DNA from: GCA-2725625 sp964574215
Lineage (GTDB): Bacteria > Pseudomonadota > Alphaproteobacteria > Rhodospirillales > UBA2165
Direction: 5' to 3'
NCBI GenBank assembly: GCA_964574215.1
Contig: CAZNLR010000005.1
Span: 62,001 to 126,000, forward strand
Length of the DNA stretch: 64,000 bases
Under the pieces are notes generated by a model. It did no database searches. It saw nothing but the letters and a program-made list of their open reading frames with translations, and was not told the DNA's origin. This document shows positions 44,631 through 54,045 of the stretch, in pieces. The translations under genes and the position numbers were made by a program. Each line of letters starts with the position of its first letter. Position 1 is the first letter of the stretch.

Positions 44631-44807
44631 ATCCCGCCACCTTTGGTTTCACCGATTTGATAAAGTTGGCAGTGATCATAGAGGCGAAAGCGGATTTCGC
44701 CAGTGACGGCCATCACCTCTGACGGCGTAATATATACCGGAAAATACGTAGGTATCGTGGCGGATGCCGGTTACCTTTTATTTCAAAAACTGTCTAATTA
44801 TAATAGT

Positions 44808-45230
44808 TTAAACGCCCTCTTCATCGTGCAATGTGCGCAGCACCATATCCCTGAGAGTAACCAAGCCCACCGGATTCCGGTCATGGTCGACCACCAGGGC
44901 GCGCGTCAGTTTGAAGCGGGTCAGCAGGCGCACCGCGTAAACCACATCCATTTCCGACGCCACGGTCAATACCGGTTTGGACATCACTTCATAGGCGTTA
45001 ACCCGGTCCGGCGAGCGGTTTTTTCCCACGACTTTTCCGGCAATATCGGCAATGGCGATGAGGCCGAACTCATCTTGTTCGTTTTTTCGTTCGACAACGA
45101 TGGAACTGGTATGATGCTGTTTCATCAGTTGGACGACTTCGCGCACGGTTGCGGTCGATGCGATGGTGATAACGCTTGACGACATTACGTCGGCGACTGT
45201 GGTGATTTTTTTTTCCGGTTCGCTGCTCAT
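44808..45230 (-). CDS. Paired CBS-domain protein
   Basis: The 140-residue protein is made almost entirely of two CBS motifs: VADVMSSSVITIASTATVREVV (residues about 11-32) and YEVMSKPVLTVASEMDVVYAV (about 85-105), each followed by the expected beta-alpha part. Such pairs bind adenine nucleotides and regulate partner proteins. Its start overlaps the PII-like gene by 4 bases, so it is the last gene of a coupled operon with PII and two DUF1538 membrane proteins. It probably adds nucleotide sensing to that transporter. Confidence 0.88.
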   Translation of the reverse strand: MSSEPEKKITTVADVMSSSVITIASTATVREVVQLMKQHHTSSIVVERKNEQDEFGLIAIADIAGKVVGKNRSPDRVNAYEVMSKPVLTVASEMDVVYAVRLLTRFKLTRALVVDHDRNPVGLVTLRDMVLRTLHDEEGV

Positions 45231-45577
45231 AACATTTCCTCGATTTCGTGAATTAGGGTTTCTTCCTGGGTTTTCAGTCCGACGGCGTCCTCGGTATTAA
45301 TTTGCAGAGCAATACCGGTGCCTGGTTCTTCATCGAACCGGCCGGCCTTGGCGATGGTTTCCAAAATTTCCCGGGCCTTGAACGCCGCAACGAGAAAAAT
45401 CAAAACGTCCCGTTGCGCTGTTAGGTCCAATCCCAAAAAGGTTTTTTCCGGTGTCAGGCCTTCACCCCGTACGCTGGTAATAACGGTCGCCCCGGTTGCT
45501 CCGGCTTCTCGGGCAGCTTCCAATATGACGTCTGTTTTTTCGTTCGCGACAAAGGCCATGATAATTCTAAGATTCAT
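45227..45577 (-). CDS. PII-family regulator of a DUF1538 transporter
   Basis: The 116-residue protein has the PII ferredoxin-like fold: MNLRIIMAFVANEKTDVILEAAREAGATGATV, a T-loop-like region with GEGLTPEKTFLGLDLTAQ, and a C-terminal GTGIALQI strand. It lacks the usual T-loop tyrosine of GlnB/GlnK, so uridylylation is unlikely. It overlaps the upstream DUF1538 gene by 11 bases and the CBS gene by 4. As in GlnK-AmtB, direct control of the adjacent membrane protein is likely, but the ligand is unknown. Confidence 0.82.
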   Translation of the reverse strand: MNLRIIMAFVANEKTDVILEAAREAGATGATVITSVRGEGLTPEKTFLGLDLTAQRDVLIFLVAAFKAREILETIAKAGRFDEEPGTGIALQINTEDAVGLKTQEETLIHEIEEML

Positions 45578-46358
45578 CTTTGCCTTCCTTTCCTTTGTTA
45601 TTACTAAGTTGCCTTAACCAAGTAGTCAGCATGTCATATCCCAAAACGGACACTATCGGGAACACGCTGGCAAAGGCGATTAATCCGAATCCGTCCAGCA
45701 GGGGGCTGCGGCCGGGAATGCTTGACGCCAGTCCCAGACCCAATGCCGCCACGACCGGTACGGTTACGGTCGAGGTGGTTACACCGCCGGAATCATAGGC
45801 AAGTGGAATAATGGTTTTAGAGGCCAAAAACGTCTGCACGATGACGAGGGCGTAACCGACCATAATGTAATATTGCAGCGGCGTTCCCGAAACGATGCGA
45901 TAGGTGCCGATGCTGACGCCGACGGCCACGCCGATGGCGACGGCAATCCTGAGCTCAAAGGCTTTAAGGGTGCCACCGGAAACCTCCTGAGCCTTGATCG
46001 ATATGGCGATCAGGGACGGTTCCGCGATGGTGGTGGAAAATCCGATGGCGGCGGCGAACACATAGACCCAGAAGTAATCCCTCCAATGAACAGCGGCCCC
46101 CTTGGCGATGCCCAGGAAGTCCGGATCGGTCAATTGGGACGCCATCGTTTTGCCGATGGGAAATAGGGCTTGCTCTAGCCCCACCAAAAACAGACTTAGA
46201 CCCAATAGCACATAGAAAAATCCAAAAACAATACGTCTCAAATTGGCCGGGCGCTTTCTGACGACAAGTGCCTGAAAGGTAAAAAGGATTACGATTATAG
46301 GAATCACATCCAGAACGGTGGCCGCGGTCGTCTCGATGATTTGGATTAATAGCTCCAT
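45567..46358 (-). CDS. DUF1538 membrane protein (UmpAB-type antiporter subunit)
   Basis: The 263-residue protein has about seven membrane helices. Family stretches are FVGLEQALFPIGKTMA-like near 55-75, GFSTTIAEPSLIAISIKA near 110 and YDSGGVTTSTVTVPVVAALGLGLAS near 190-215. DUF1538 proteins act in pairs, and a characterised pair (UmpAB, from a halophile) behaves as a monovalent cation/proton antiporter. The gene overlaps its paralogue by one base and the PII gene by 11. Ion transport is inferred from the family. Confidence 0.82.
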   Translation of the reverse strand: MELLIQIIETTAATVLDVIPIIVILFTFQALVVRKRPANLRRIVFGFFYVLLGLSLFLVGLEQALFPIGKTMASQLTDPDFLGIAKGAAVHWRDYFWVYVFAAAIGFSTTIAEPSLIAISIKAQEVSGGTLKAFELRIAVAIGVAVGVSIGTYRIVSGTPLQYYIMVGYALVIVQTFLASKTIIPLAYDSGGVTTSTVTVPVVAALGLGLASSIPGRSPLLDGFGLIAFASVFPIVSVLGYDMLTTWLRQLSNNKGKEGKDES

Positions 46359-47092
46359 CAGAACACAATCCCGAAAATCATCACGAATATCATGGGCGAA
46401 AGGCTGGCAAAGGCGATCAGGCCGAATCCGTCGAGCATCGGATTGCGGCCCCGGATGGTGCTCGCCATACCGACGCCGAGGGCCGTTACCAGAGGAACGG
46501 TAATGGTCGATGTGGTGACGCCGCCCGAATCATAGGCAATACCGACGATTTCCGGCGGTGCAAAATTGGTCATGATCACCACGATGATATAACCGCCGAT
46601 AATGAAATACTGGATCGGCCAGCCGACCAGGATTCTGAACACACCGACCACCAGGGCGCATCCCACGGAAAGAGCGACCGTCATGCGGAGCCAAAACGAA
46701 TAGTCGGTTTTAGATTCCGGTGAATTTTCGATCGCCCCGGCCTGACCGGCGATTTCCCCAGCTTCAGCGGCGATGGCGATCAGGGCCGGTTCCGCGACAG
46801 TGGTGCCGAAACCCAGAACGAATGCAAAGGCGATCAGGCCGACCAAACTTCCCTTGCGTGTCATCGCTTCGGAGAGCGCCTCCCCGAGGGGGAATAAGCC
46901 CATTTCCAGCCCTTGGACGAATAATGTCAGCCCAAGCACGACGCAAATGAGTCCAATCAAGATAGCTTCAAGATTTGGGAAAGGCTGACGAAAAATAACC
47001 GTCTGAAAAATAACGATGACGATGACGATTGGGGAGAGGTCACGAATGGCGCCGACTAAGAGCTTTAAAAACTGCTTTAGCGACTTTGGCAT
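46358..47092 (-). CDS. DUF1538 membrane protein (partner subunit)
   Basis: The 244-residue protein is a paralogue of the next gene, with the same landmarks: LFVQGLEMGLFPLGEALSEAM, GFGTTVAEPALIAIAAEA and YDSGGVTTSTITVPLVTALGVGMAS. It is the first gene of the operon (DUF1538, DUF1538, PII, CBS), all overlapping. The repeated Asp-Ser-Gly-Gly motif inside a membrane segment in both proteins is a plausible ion site. The likely role is one half of a cation/proton antiporter. Confidence 0.82.
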   Translation of the reverse strand: MPKSLKQFLKLLVGAIRDLSPIVIVIVIFQTVIFRQPFPNLEAILIGLICVVLGLTLFVQGLEMGLFPLGEALSEAMTRKGSLVGLIAFAFVLGFGTTVAEPALIAIAAEAGEIAGQAGAIENSPESKTDYSFWLRMTVALSVGCALVVGVFRILVGWPIQYFIIGGYIIVVIMTNFAPPEIVGIAYDSGGVTTSTITVPLVTALGVGMASTIRGRNPMLDGFGLIAFASLSPMIFVMIFGIVF

Positions 47093-47304
47093 TCAATATT
47101 CTCCCCCGGTTTGGGCTCGGTGAGATGCACCCAGCGCATTCAATCTAACCCCTAGAGCCGCTGCCTGCAATGCCTGGAAATCATTGAATTAAAATGCGAT
47201 CGTTACGCCCGCCTGCCGATTCTCCCGATATTACGACTGGTAAAATAACATGTTATTCACCGAGAAAATACAATGGCAATATCGTATCATCCCGCACCCG
47301 AAAT

Positions 47305-48222
47305 TTATCCGCCTTCGAAGAAAGTACAGGCGGCGTTATCCGTAAATTCAACCGCCGTACGGCATTTTTCCAGGGTGGGCATCTTGATAACATGGCGGGC
47401 GGCGGTGCCGCCCATCAGAACCATATATATGCCGGGGCCTCTGAACACGGTGTCGGATACATTGTTCCGGGCCTCTAGAATTTCATCCGGCTCTGTTTCC
47501 AGCCTGGGCCGCGGTCTCCGCAATACGGGTTCGCGGACGATATCGAATTTGAGCGATGTCCAATTGCCGAAGTGATCGACGGCTTCGATTTTGGCGGTCG
47601 TACCGGCCCGGGGGACGAACATCTGGCTGGAGAAATATTGAGCAGATTGTTTCACGGGCCGGCCGTTGAGGCGAATTTCGGCGATGCCGCTGGCATCCCG
47701 GGCAAATCCACGAATCAGAACATAGGCGTTGGACGTATAAAGCCGGCTCTTTCTCATTCGAAAGACGTGTAAAACAGGTGGTTCCCGGTCCGGTGCGGCA
47801 TAGCCGTCGCTCAGGCGTTTTAGGCGTTCTAGCTGTTTTGGAGCATCGGATAATTTTGCCTCCTCTTCCGCCAACTCTTCGTCATCAGGTAATTTATTTC
47901 CGTCGGGAAAAAGGACCGTTAAGATAGGACCGATAACGGGTCCAAGTACCGGAATGGAATAGTATTTCGAGGCCGGTTTCTTCTTTTCGAACTGGTCTTC
48001 CTCGACCGACGGATCGTGGACTTCGGTTGATTTGGTTGTTGATTTTTTTGGCGTTTGTTTGGTGACTTTGGATTTGGTATCCGCCTTCTCAAACAGCCGG
48101 TCCAGATTCCAAAGTCCGGTCAATTCGCCCGTGTTGGGATCGATGGCGCAGCCTTCCAGCCAAACCAAACCCAGCAGCGCCACGCAGACGCACTTCCAGC
48201 GGTAAATATTTAAAGGACGCAT
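47305..48222 (-). CDS. Putative lipoprotein of unknown function
   Basis: The 305-residue protein has an N-terminal hydrophobic segment ending LVWLEGC, an imperfect lipobox with Cys25, so outer-membrane or periplasmic anchoring is likely. A Lys/Thr-rich linker (about 45-85) is followed by a region with Ig-like character (VLIRGFARDASGIAEIRLNGRPV, AKIEAVDHFGNWTSL), as in proteins with bacterial Ig-like or caspase-neighbour domains. I do not recognise a specific family. It stands alone between the DUF1538 operon and the TPR-GT41 gene. Confidence 0.7.
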   Translation of the reverse strand: MRPLNIYRWKCVCVALLGLVWLEGCAIDPNTGELTGLWNLDRLFEKADTKSKVTKQTPKKSTTKSTEVHDPSVEEDQFEKKKPASKYYSIPVLGPVIGPILTVLFPDGNKLPDDEELAEEEAKLSDAPKQLERLKRLSDGYAAPDREPPVLHVFRMRKSRLYTSNAYVLIRGFARDASGIAEIRLNGRPVKQSAQYFSSQMFVPRAGTTAKIEAVDHFGNWTSLKFDIVREPVLRRPRPRLETEPDEILEARNNVSDTVFRGPGIYMVLMGGTAARHVIKMPTLEKCRTAVEFTDNAACTFFEGG

Positions 48223-48362
48223 GTCCTGGGATTTCCCACCCGATTATTATTGCCGCAACCACTGCGCCCAGGTCGCGTTTTTCTCTCCCACCAAAATAAT
48301 ACAGAAGGACAGCCACAAAATCTAGAAAGATTAACGAAAAAATGACTACATATTGATTATTT

Positions 48363-50249
48363 TTATTGATCCAGCGCTTTTACAAAGAAGGCCTCGAGAT
48401 CATCCAGAATTTCCTGACGTTGAAACAGGAGATTACTTGATTGGGCGATTCTGGCGGCGACCCCGTTGCGCCAGTTCCGGTCCCGTCCGAGCCTGACGGC
48501 AATCTCGACATACTGTTCGGCATTTTCCGCGATGCAATCCAGGACGCCGATCTGATGATAATAGGCATTGGTAACCCGGCCGAACAAAAGGGGAGAATTG
48601 GGCCAGGTGACAATGGGCGTGCCGTAGGCCAGCGCTTCGGCGGAGGAAAGGCCGCCGCAGGTGAAGATGGAATCGAGAATAACATCCGCCCGGTCAACCA
48701 GGGCCAGAAAAGCGTTCTGGTTCAGTCGGGGAATAAAGTGGATGCGGCGGGCAGCCTTTTCGTCAATCCGGCGCCATCTCTCCATCATAATATCGGACCA
48801 TCCCGGTAAGCCGTCGATAAAGACTGCCACGCCGGAATCATCTCGTTTCAAAACTTCCATCAAAAGCGGATCGAATTCGGGGTGAATTTTAAACAGCGTC
48901 TGTGGGCAGCAGTACAACGTCCGGCCGTCGGCGAAGGTCAGGTCCGGCGCGTCGTCGGGCCCATATTTCTGGATGGGGTAAAGATAGGTGGGCGGCTGAC
49001 TCAATCGGACCAGTTTTTCCGAATAGTGGGACTGGGCCGCATTGTCGTCGTCCTCTTCCAGGTGATGGTGTGAGATGAAATAATCCATGGTCGGCAGACC
49101 CGTGGTGACGCCATGCCCCCACCCGACGCATTGCACCGGTGCCAACCGCGCGAAAGCGAGAAAGTAGGTCAACGGGTCCATGCCGATATCGGCGTAAAAA
49201 AGAATATCGAGCCGGGCGTCACTAATGATATCGCGGGCCGGGATCAGATCGCCGGGCAAATTGCGGTAGGAATCGCAATTATCGCGGATAAAATGATTAA
49301 TCTCGTCATCTCCGGCGCCTGAAAAAACGGAAACCTCGAAAATTTCCCGGTTCAGATTCGCAATGATTCCCCGGAACAGTTTCCCCACCGTGTGATTGCG
49401 GAAACTGCACGATACGAAACCGATATGAATCTTTTCGCCGGCTGAGCGGATGGTTCGCCCGTCTATATGGGGTGCCGTGTAAATGAGGGAAGGGCAGTTA
49501 CGCCGGTAAAATTGGGCAATAATTTCCTGGCAGGACCGGTCGTCATCACCCTGGTATACGGCCATGAAATTTGTGCCGGCATGGAGCAGTAAAGCGGGAT
49601 CGACGGGCCGCGTCTGGCCGGCGAGTTTTTCTATTGCCTGTTCGTAACGGTCGCGACCGGTTCTCATGTCCTCCAGGGAAGCCGGCACGACCGGCAGATG
49701 CCAGCTGGCCAGAGTGACGTCGAAACTACTGTCGTCCCGTTTTTGTGATAATTCCTCAAGGCGTTTTCGGGCCTCCTCACCCTTCCCCATTTCACGCAAA
49801 AGCCGCGCCATGTTAATCGCAGCAATGGGATGATTGGGATCGGCGTCTGCAGCCTCCCGCAGGACCTGTTCGGCCTCATCATATCGCCCGGCGGCCTTTA
49901 ACAAGGCACCGATATCGATCAGAACGTTGATTTGCCCGGGGCTAAGCCGGAGGGCTTCCCGATATTGCTCGATCGCCGCATCGTCCTGCCCCAGAGAGCG
50001 GAGTGTGTCACCCAACACCACCCTGAATTCGGGTACTTGGGGCGCAGCGTTCACCGCGGCACGCAGATAGATTGCCGCTTCTTCCGTTTGCTGCTGCTTC
50101 AGCAGCACAGCCGCCGACAAAAAGGCAATTTGCGGATTCTCAGGAAAATTCTGGTCCAGATCCCGGCAAAGAGACCAGCACGCGTCCAACTGGTTGCTCT
50201 GCGCCAGTTGATAGGCGGTGTCCAGATGCTCTTCCAAAGTGGGCGACAT
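48363..50249 (-). CDS. TPR protein with GT41 (O-GlcNAc-transferase-like) domain
   Basis: The protein has 628 residues. TPR repeats span about 1-200 (FRVVLGDTLRSLGQDDAAIEQY, NVLIDIGALLKAAGRYDEAEQV), and a GT41-type GT-B domain spans about 270-625 (HIGFVSCSFRNHTVGKLF, VQCVGWGHGVTTGLPTMDYF, DVILDSIFTCGGLSSAEALAYGTPIVTWP). Bacterial members glycosylate proteins or build glycans in the cytoplasm. It is divergent, by 147 bases, from a DegT aminotransferase and N-formyltransferase pair. That suggests it might use the formamido sugar they help make, for example on flagellin or a surface protein. Confidence 0.85.
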   Translation of the reverse strand: MSPTLEEHLDTAYQLAQSNQLDACWSLCRDLDQNFPENPQIAFLSAAVLLKQQQTEEAAIYLRAAVNAAPQVPEFRVVLGDTLRSLGQDDAAIEQYREALRLSPGQINVLIDIGALLKAAGRYDEAEQVLREAADADPNHPIAAINMARLLREMGKGEEARKRLEELSQKRDDSSFDVTLASWHLPVVPASLEDMRTGRDRYEQAIEKLAGQTRPVDPALLLHAGTNFMAVYQGDDDRSCQEIIAQFYRRNCPSLIYTAPHIDGRTIRSAGEKIHIGFVSCSFRNHTVGKLFRGIIANLNREIFEVSVFSGAGDDEINHFIRDNCDSYRNLPGDLIPARDIISDARLDILFYADIGMDPLTYFLAFARLAPVQCVGWGHGVTTGLPTMDYFISHHHLEEDDDNAAQSHYSEKLVRLSQPPTYLYPIQKYGPDDAPDLTFADGRTLYCCPQTLFKIHPEFDPLLMEVLKRDDSGVAVFIDGLPGWSDIMMERWRRIDEKAARRIHFIPRLNQNAFLALVDRADVILDSIFTCGGLSSAEALAYGTPIVTWPNSPLLFGRVTNAYYHQIGVLDCIAENAEQYVEIAVRLGRDRNWRNGVAARIAQSSNLLFQRQEILDDLEAFFVKALDQ

Positions 50250-50396
50250 GTAATCCGGCGTCCCTCAAAAATTTTGCGTTAAATAAATCAATATATTGCG
50301 GCCATAAACGAATAGCCGTTAATCTTAGGTTTAGTCCGCTTTGCTATAACATCCAAATAATTGTTTTACATTCGATAAAAAAGACGTCTGATCACC

Positions 50397-51506
50397 ATGA
50401 TTATTCCCTTCGTCGACCTGAATGCACAGACCAACGCCATTCGCGGGGAATTGGATCATTCGATTAAGCAAGTAATCGACACCTCTGCCTATATCAGCGG
50501 CGATGTGCTGGCCGAATTTGAAACAGCCTTTGCCGATTGTCACGATGGCCGCCGGGTTATCGGTGTGGGCTCCGGCAGTGACGCTCTCAATCTTGCGGTG
50601 CGCGCCCTGGGACTGGGTCCGGGCGACGAAGTCATCACCCAGCCAAACACCTGGATATCCAGCGTTTTCGCCATCAGCCATGCCGGCGCCACACCGGTTT
50701 TTACCGATGTCGATCCCGCCACCTATCAAGTGGACCTGTTAAGCCTTGAACGGGCGATAACGCCGAACACCCGGGCCGTGTTGGTGGTCCATATGCAGGG
50801 ACAAATGGCGGATATGGAGGGTTTGCTGGCGCTTTGCCGGCCCCGAGATATTGCCGTGATCGAGGATGTCGCCCAATCGGTTTTCGCCGAATGGAAGGGG
50901 CGGAGAGCCGGTACGTGGGGAGATATCGCCTGCTTCAGTTTTTATCCAGGCAAAAATTTGGGCTGTTTCGGAGACGGCGGCGCCGTAATGACGGGTTCGA
51001 TTGAACTGGCCGAGGAAGTCCGTAAGCTGGCATTTTACGGCCAAGTGGAAAAATACGACCACCAGAGAATCGGCTGGAATTCCCGGCTGGATACCTTGCA
51101 GGCTGCAATTCTGCGGACCAAGTTGCCCTACCTCGATCAATGGACCGGAAAAAGGCGGGAATTGGCGGCTGAATACACCGAACTGTTGGCACCCTTCGAC
51201 GTTGTCACGCCCACCGAAGCCGATGAAGCCAAACATGTTTATCACCTTTATGTGGTTGAAGTTGAGGATAGAAACAGGGTGCTGGAGGATTTGCGGTCGA
51301 AAGGCGTAATGGCGCAGGTTCATTATCCGTCGGTGGTTCATTTACAGGATTGTTATGCCTCTCTCGGATACGACAAAGGTGATTTTCCGGTGACCGAAGC
51401 GGCGGCGGACCGTATGTTGTCGTTGCCCATGTATGCGGAACTGACGAAACAACAGATGGACTACGTCGTGACGATACTTTCTGAATCGGTGTCGGAGGGA
51501 AAATGA
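50397..51506 (+). CDS. DegT/DnrJ/EryC1/StrS family PLP-dependent sugar aminotransferase
   Basis: The 369-residue protein has the PLP lysine Lys186 in CFSFYPGKNLGCFGDGGAV and Asp157 in IAVIEDVAQS, with the opening IPFVDLNAQTNAIRGELDHSI. It would convert an NDP-keto-sugar to an amino sugar. Its stop overlaps the start of the formyltransferase by four bases, so the amino group it installs is probably the one that is formylated. It differs clearly from the aminotransferase at 16619. Confidence 0.9.
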   Translation: MIIPFVDLNAQTNAIRGELDHSIKQVIDTSAYISGDVLAEFETAFADCHDGRRVIGVGSGSDALNLAVRALGLGPGDEVITQPNTWISSVFAISHAGATPVFTDVDPATYQVDLLSLERAITPNTRAVLVVHMQGQMADMEGLLALCRPRDIAVIEDVAQSVFAEWKGRRAGTWGDIACFSFYPGKNLGCFGDGGAVMTGSIELAEEVRKLAFYGQVEKYDHQRIGWNSRLDTLQAAILRTKLPYLDQWTGKRRELAAEYTELLAPFDVVTPTEADEAKHVYHLYVVEVEDRNRVLEDLRSKGVMAQVHYPSVVHLQDCYASLGYDKGDFPVTEAAADRMLSLPMYAELTKQQMDYVVTILSESVSEGK

Positions 51507-52480
51507 GCAAAAAATCGGTGCTACAATTGGCGTTTGGTGAAATGGGTGACCCCGTTTTATGTAGTTTGATCGACGATGACCGCTTCGACGTTCCGGCGAT
51601 CGTGACGCCGCCCGAGCACACTGATCTTTACCGGAAGGCGGATCGTCTGCCGCAGGAAATTAGGGCCGAAGCGGAAGGCATCGAAATTGTCAAAACCGAT
51701 TCGCTGGCTCAGCTGCATGCCCTAACCGAAAAACTGGCCCCGGATTTGGTGCTGATCGCCACCTTCAACAAAATCATTCCGGAAGCGACATTGAAGCTGT
51801 CAAAATTCGTCAATATTCATCACGGCAAATTGCCGCGCCAACGGGGGCGGGCCAATGTCAATTGGGCCATCATCAACGGCGAACCATCGGTCAGCGTATC
51901 CGTTCACGAAGCGGTGCCGGAACTGGATGCGGGCGATATACTGCGTCAAATTCATTTCGACATCGAGGCGGATGACGATATTGCGTCCCTCTACGGCAAG
52001 ATCAACCAATCACTGACCGAGGAACTGCCGGACCTTCTGGTTGAATATTTGTCGGGGGATTTAACGCTCCAGCCCCAGGACCATTCGCGGGCGAGCTATT
52101 ATTGCACCCGCCTGCCCCGAGACGGCATGATCGATTGGCGTTGGCCCCGGCAGCGCATCAAAGATCTGGTACGCGCGTTGCGAAAGCCTTTCCCCGGCGC
52201 GTTTACCTATCTGGGCGATGAAAAACTAATTGTCTGGGACGTCGGCGACCCCCCGCGAGAGCGTTATTTCGAGGGTATCGTTCCGGGCCGGGTGGTCGGT
52301 ATACACAAAGGAATGGGTGTGGAAGTTCTGACCGGAGACGGCCCTTTGCTGTTGACCCAAGTTGAAAGCGGCGGTGTGACCGGGGATCCCAGCCAATTGA
52401 TAAAAAGCTCGAAAACGACCCTCGGTCTCTCAGTGGACGATCTGCTGGCAAAACTCAAAGTTTTAGAAACCGCCCGGTAA
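51503..52480 (+). CDS. Sugar N-formyltransferase-like protein
   Basis: The 325-residue protein has the formyltransferase fold. The catalytic Asn104 and His106 are in NIHHGKLPRQRGRANVNW, and Asp142 is in ELDAGDI; the 36-residue spacing from His to Asp matches methionyl-tRNA formyltransferase. The C-terminal domain (about 205-310) resembles the Fmt C-terminal barrel. ArnA-, VioF- and QdtF-like enzymes use N10-formyl-tetrahydrofolate to formylate amino sugars. Coupling to an aminotransferase favours a sugar substrate over tRNA. Confidence 0.85.
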   Translation: MSKKSVLQLAFGEMGDPVLCSLIDDDRFDVPAIVTPPEHTDLYRKADRLPQEIRAEAEGIEIVKTDSLAQLHALTEKLAPDLVLIATFNKIIPEATLKLSKFVNIHHGKLPRQRGRANVNWAIINGEPSVSVSVHEAVPELDAGDILRQIHFDIEADDDIASLYGKINQSLTEELPDLLVEYLSGDLTLQPQDHSRASYYCTRLPRDGMIDWRWPRQRIKDLVRALRKPFPGAFTYLGDEKLIVWDVGDPPRERYFEGIVPGRVVGIHKGMGVEVLTGDGPLLLTQVESGGVTGDPSQLIKSSKTTLGLSVDDLLAKLKVLETAR

Positions 52481-52639
52481 ATATCCTGGACAAGCGGAAT
52501 AGTATAAAAAACTGGTGTATCTGACCTGTCAATTTGTCCGTGGACAATTGATTGGAAGCGCGGAGATTGGTAATGTGACCCCCGTTTACAGTGTCTTCGA
52601 GAAAAACAACCAGAAATATCGTACGCCAGGAGAGTATTT

Positions 52640-53008
52640 ATGCCCCTTTTTATGACCGAAACGAAATTTACCGACGAATCGCTAAAGGCGTTGGCCAAAA
52701 AAACGTCCGATCGGCCTGCTTTCGTCGGCAACGTCATTGAGGCATATGGCGGCAAACTGCACAATTTCTACTGGGTATTCGGTGAGTACGATATCGTTAT
52801 GATTTACGACGCCCCAGACAACAAGACGACCATGGCGATCCTGTTGACATTGTCGGCGGGTGGCGCGGTCGCGTCCCACAAAACGACGGCTCTGATTTCC
52901 AATGATGACGCCATGGCGGCCATGGATCTCGCTGAAACCAAGAAAACCGGTTACAAATCTCCCCGCAAGGAATGGGAAGGCTGGCTCGACGAGGGCGGCG
53001 AAGGCTGA
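52640..53008 (+). CDS. GYD-domain protein
   Basis: The 122-residue protein has the GYD family core: FMTETKFTDESLKALAK, then AYGGKLHNFYWVFGEYDIVMIYDAPDN, where the GEYD stretch gives the family its name. It is small, soluble and without signal peptide. A CAGGAG lies about nine bases before the ATG. The family is of unknown function, related to dimeric alpha/beta-barrel proteins. It is about 160 bases after the formyltransferase and may be transcribed separately. Confidence 0.85.
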   Translation: MPLFMTETKFTDESLKALAKKTSDRPAFVGNVIEAYGGKLHNFYWVFGEYDIVMIYDAPDNKTTMAILLTLSAGGAVASHKTTALISNDDAMAAMDLAETKKTGYKSPRKEWEGWLDEGGEG

Positions 53009-53691
53009 TCCGGGCACGTCAATCCGGTCAAATATTTAGACAAACATAGCGGATATCCGGAAAAGGACGAAAACCAGCCTGACCGCGGTTGTGCCCGATG
53101 CCCGGTAAATCGGACTTTGAGTCCATATCGAAACGGTTTGCGTAATGTTCCCCGCGAATTAGGCGAAACTTGGAAAATATATTTGTTTTCAATAAGTTAT
53201 TATTTGCCACCAGAGTGAAACATTCACCTATTCTGGAAAGCCTCACCTGGATTTATGCCATTTGGCAAATGGATTGTTTCGCAGATGTCAGCCTTTACCA
53301 GTGGTTCGCCGTCGGCATTAGTTTTGTCGTTCCGACATTGGATCAAATCCCCGTCTAAAAAAATTACCATGATAATTTTACCGTTCGGTTCGTTGCTTCG
53401 GTGAAATATTTTGACGGTATTCTGAGACGTTATATCGATTGAGAGCTTGTCATCCGAGAATATCCGAAAACATGGGCCGATTTGAATGGGTCTCCCCTGT
53501 GGGTTTCATTTGCCAAGGGGGAAAAACGGGTAAGTTCAACCCGATTATCACTCTTATTAAGAGAATCAGGAAAAAATTTACCAATTTTGTTTCGGAGTTG
53601 GGTCGAAAATCCGAAAAAATAGTCGATTCGTTAAGATTGTAACAACTCCCCAGGTTGGTACGCAGATTTTGGCTAATTTCTGTATAATAAT

Positions 53692-53735
53692 TAAGTAATA
53701 ACAATTACTTATAGTATTAATCTTTAGTTAATACT
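53692..53735. repeat. Two adjacent perfect AT-rich inverted repeats, one containing a CtrA-like box
   Basis: TAAGTAAT (53692-53699) pairs with ATTACTTA (53704-53711). Two bases later, AGTATTAA (53713-53720) pairs with TTAATACT (53728-53735). The second also reads TTAA-N7-TTAA (53717-53731), the CtrA-type pattern. A TATAAT lies just upstream at 53683-53688. They could be operators or structural elements; AT-rich chance cannot be excluded. Confidence 0.45.
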
Positions 53736-53995
53736 TTATAAATATTTCGTAAACCATTTAAAATAGGTATGTAAAACTGCGTATGTAGGCGATTTAGGTG
53801 AAAAATGCCGAATTTTGGATTGGTTATGTAACAATCTGTAACTCTATTTGGCTATAAACAACCCAAAATCATGGGAATTAGCCGGAGGAAAACGGTTAAT
53901 GACCGATTTCGTTGAGGGTTAACATCGAAATTTAATACCTGGTATTTTCTCTAAAAACAACGTTAAATCAATAAGTTACTGAATAATCACCGAGC

Positions 53996-54045
53996 GAGAA
54001 AACAGTTTCTCCCGGATTTTGGGGAGACTTCGGTCCGGTTCCGAA
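53996..54045 (+). ncRNA. Possible structured leader or small RNA upstream of the J-domain gene
   Basis: Three perfect hairpins fall within 50 bases: GAGAAA/TTTCTC (53996-54011), TCTCCC/GGGAGA (54008-54027) and TTCGG/CCGAA (54029-54045). The first two share 54008-54011 and exclude each other, as in attenuator switches. No known RNA family was recognised. The stretch is about 200 bases before the J-domain gene. Confidence 0.25.

Noticed and set aside
53170..53642. Two plus-strand frames of 62 and 67 codons
   Set aside because: No Shine-Dalgarno sequence, no recognisable product, AT-rich random-looking composition.
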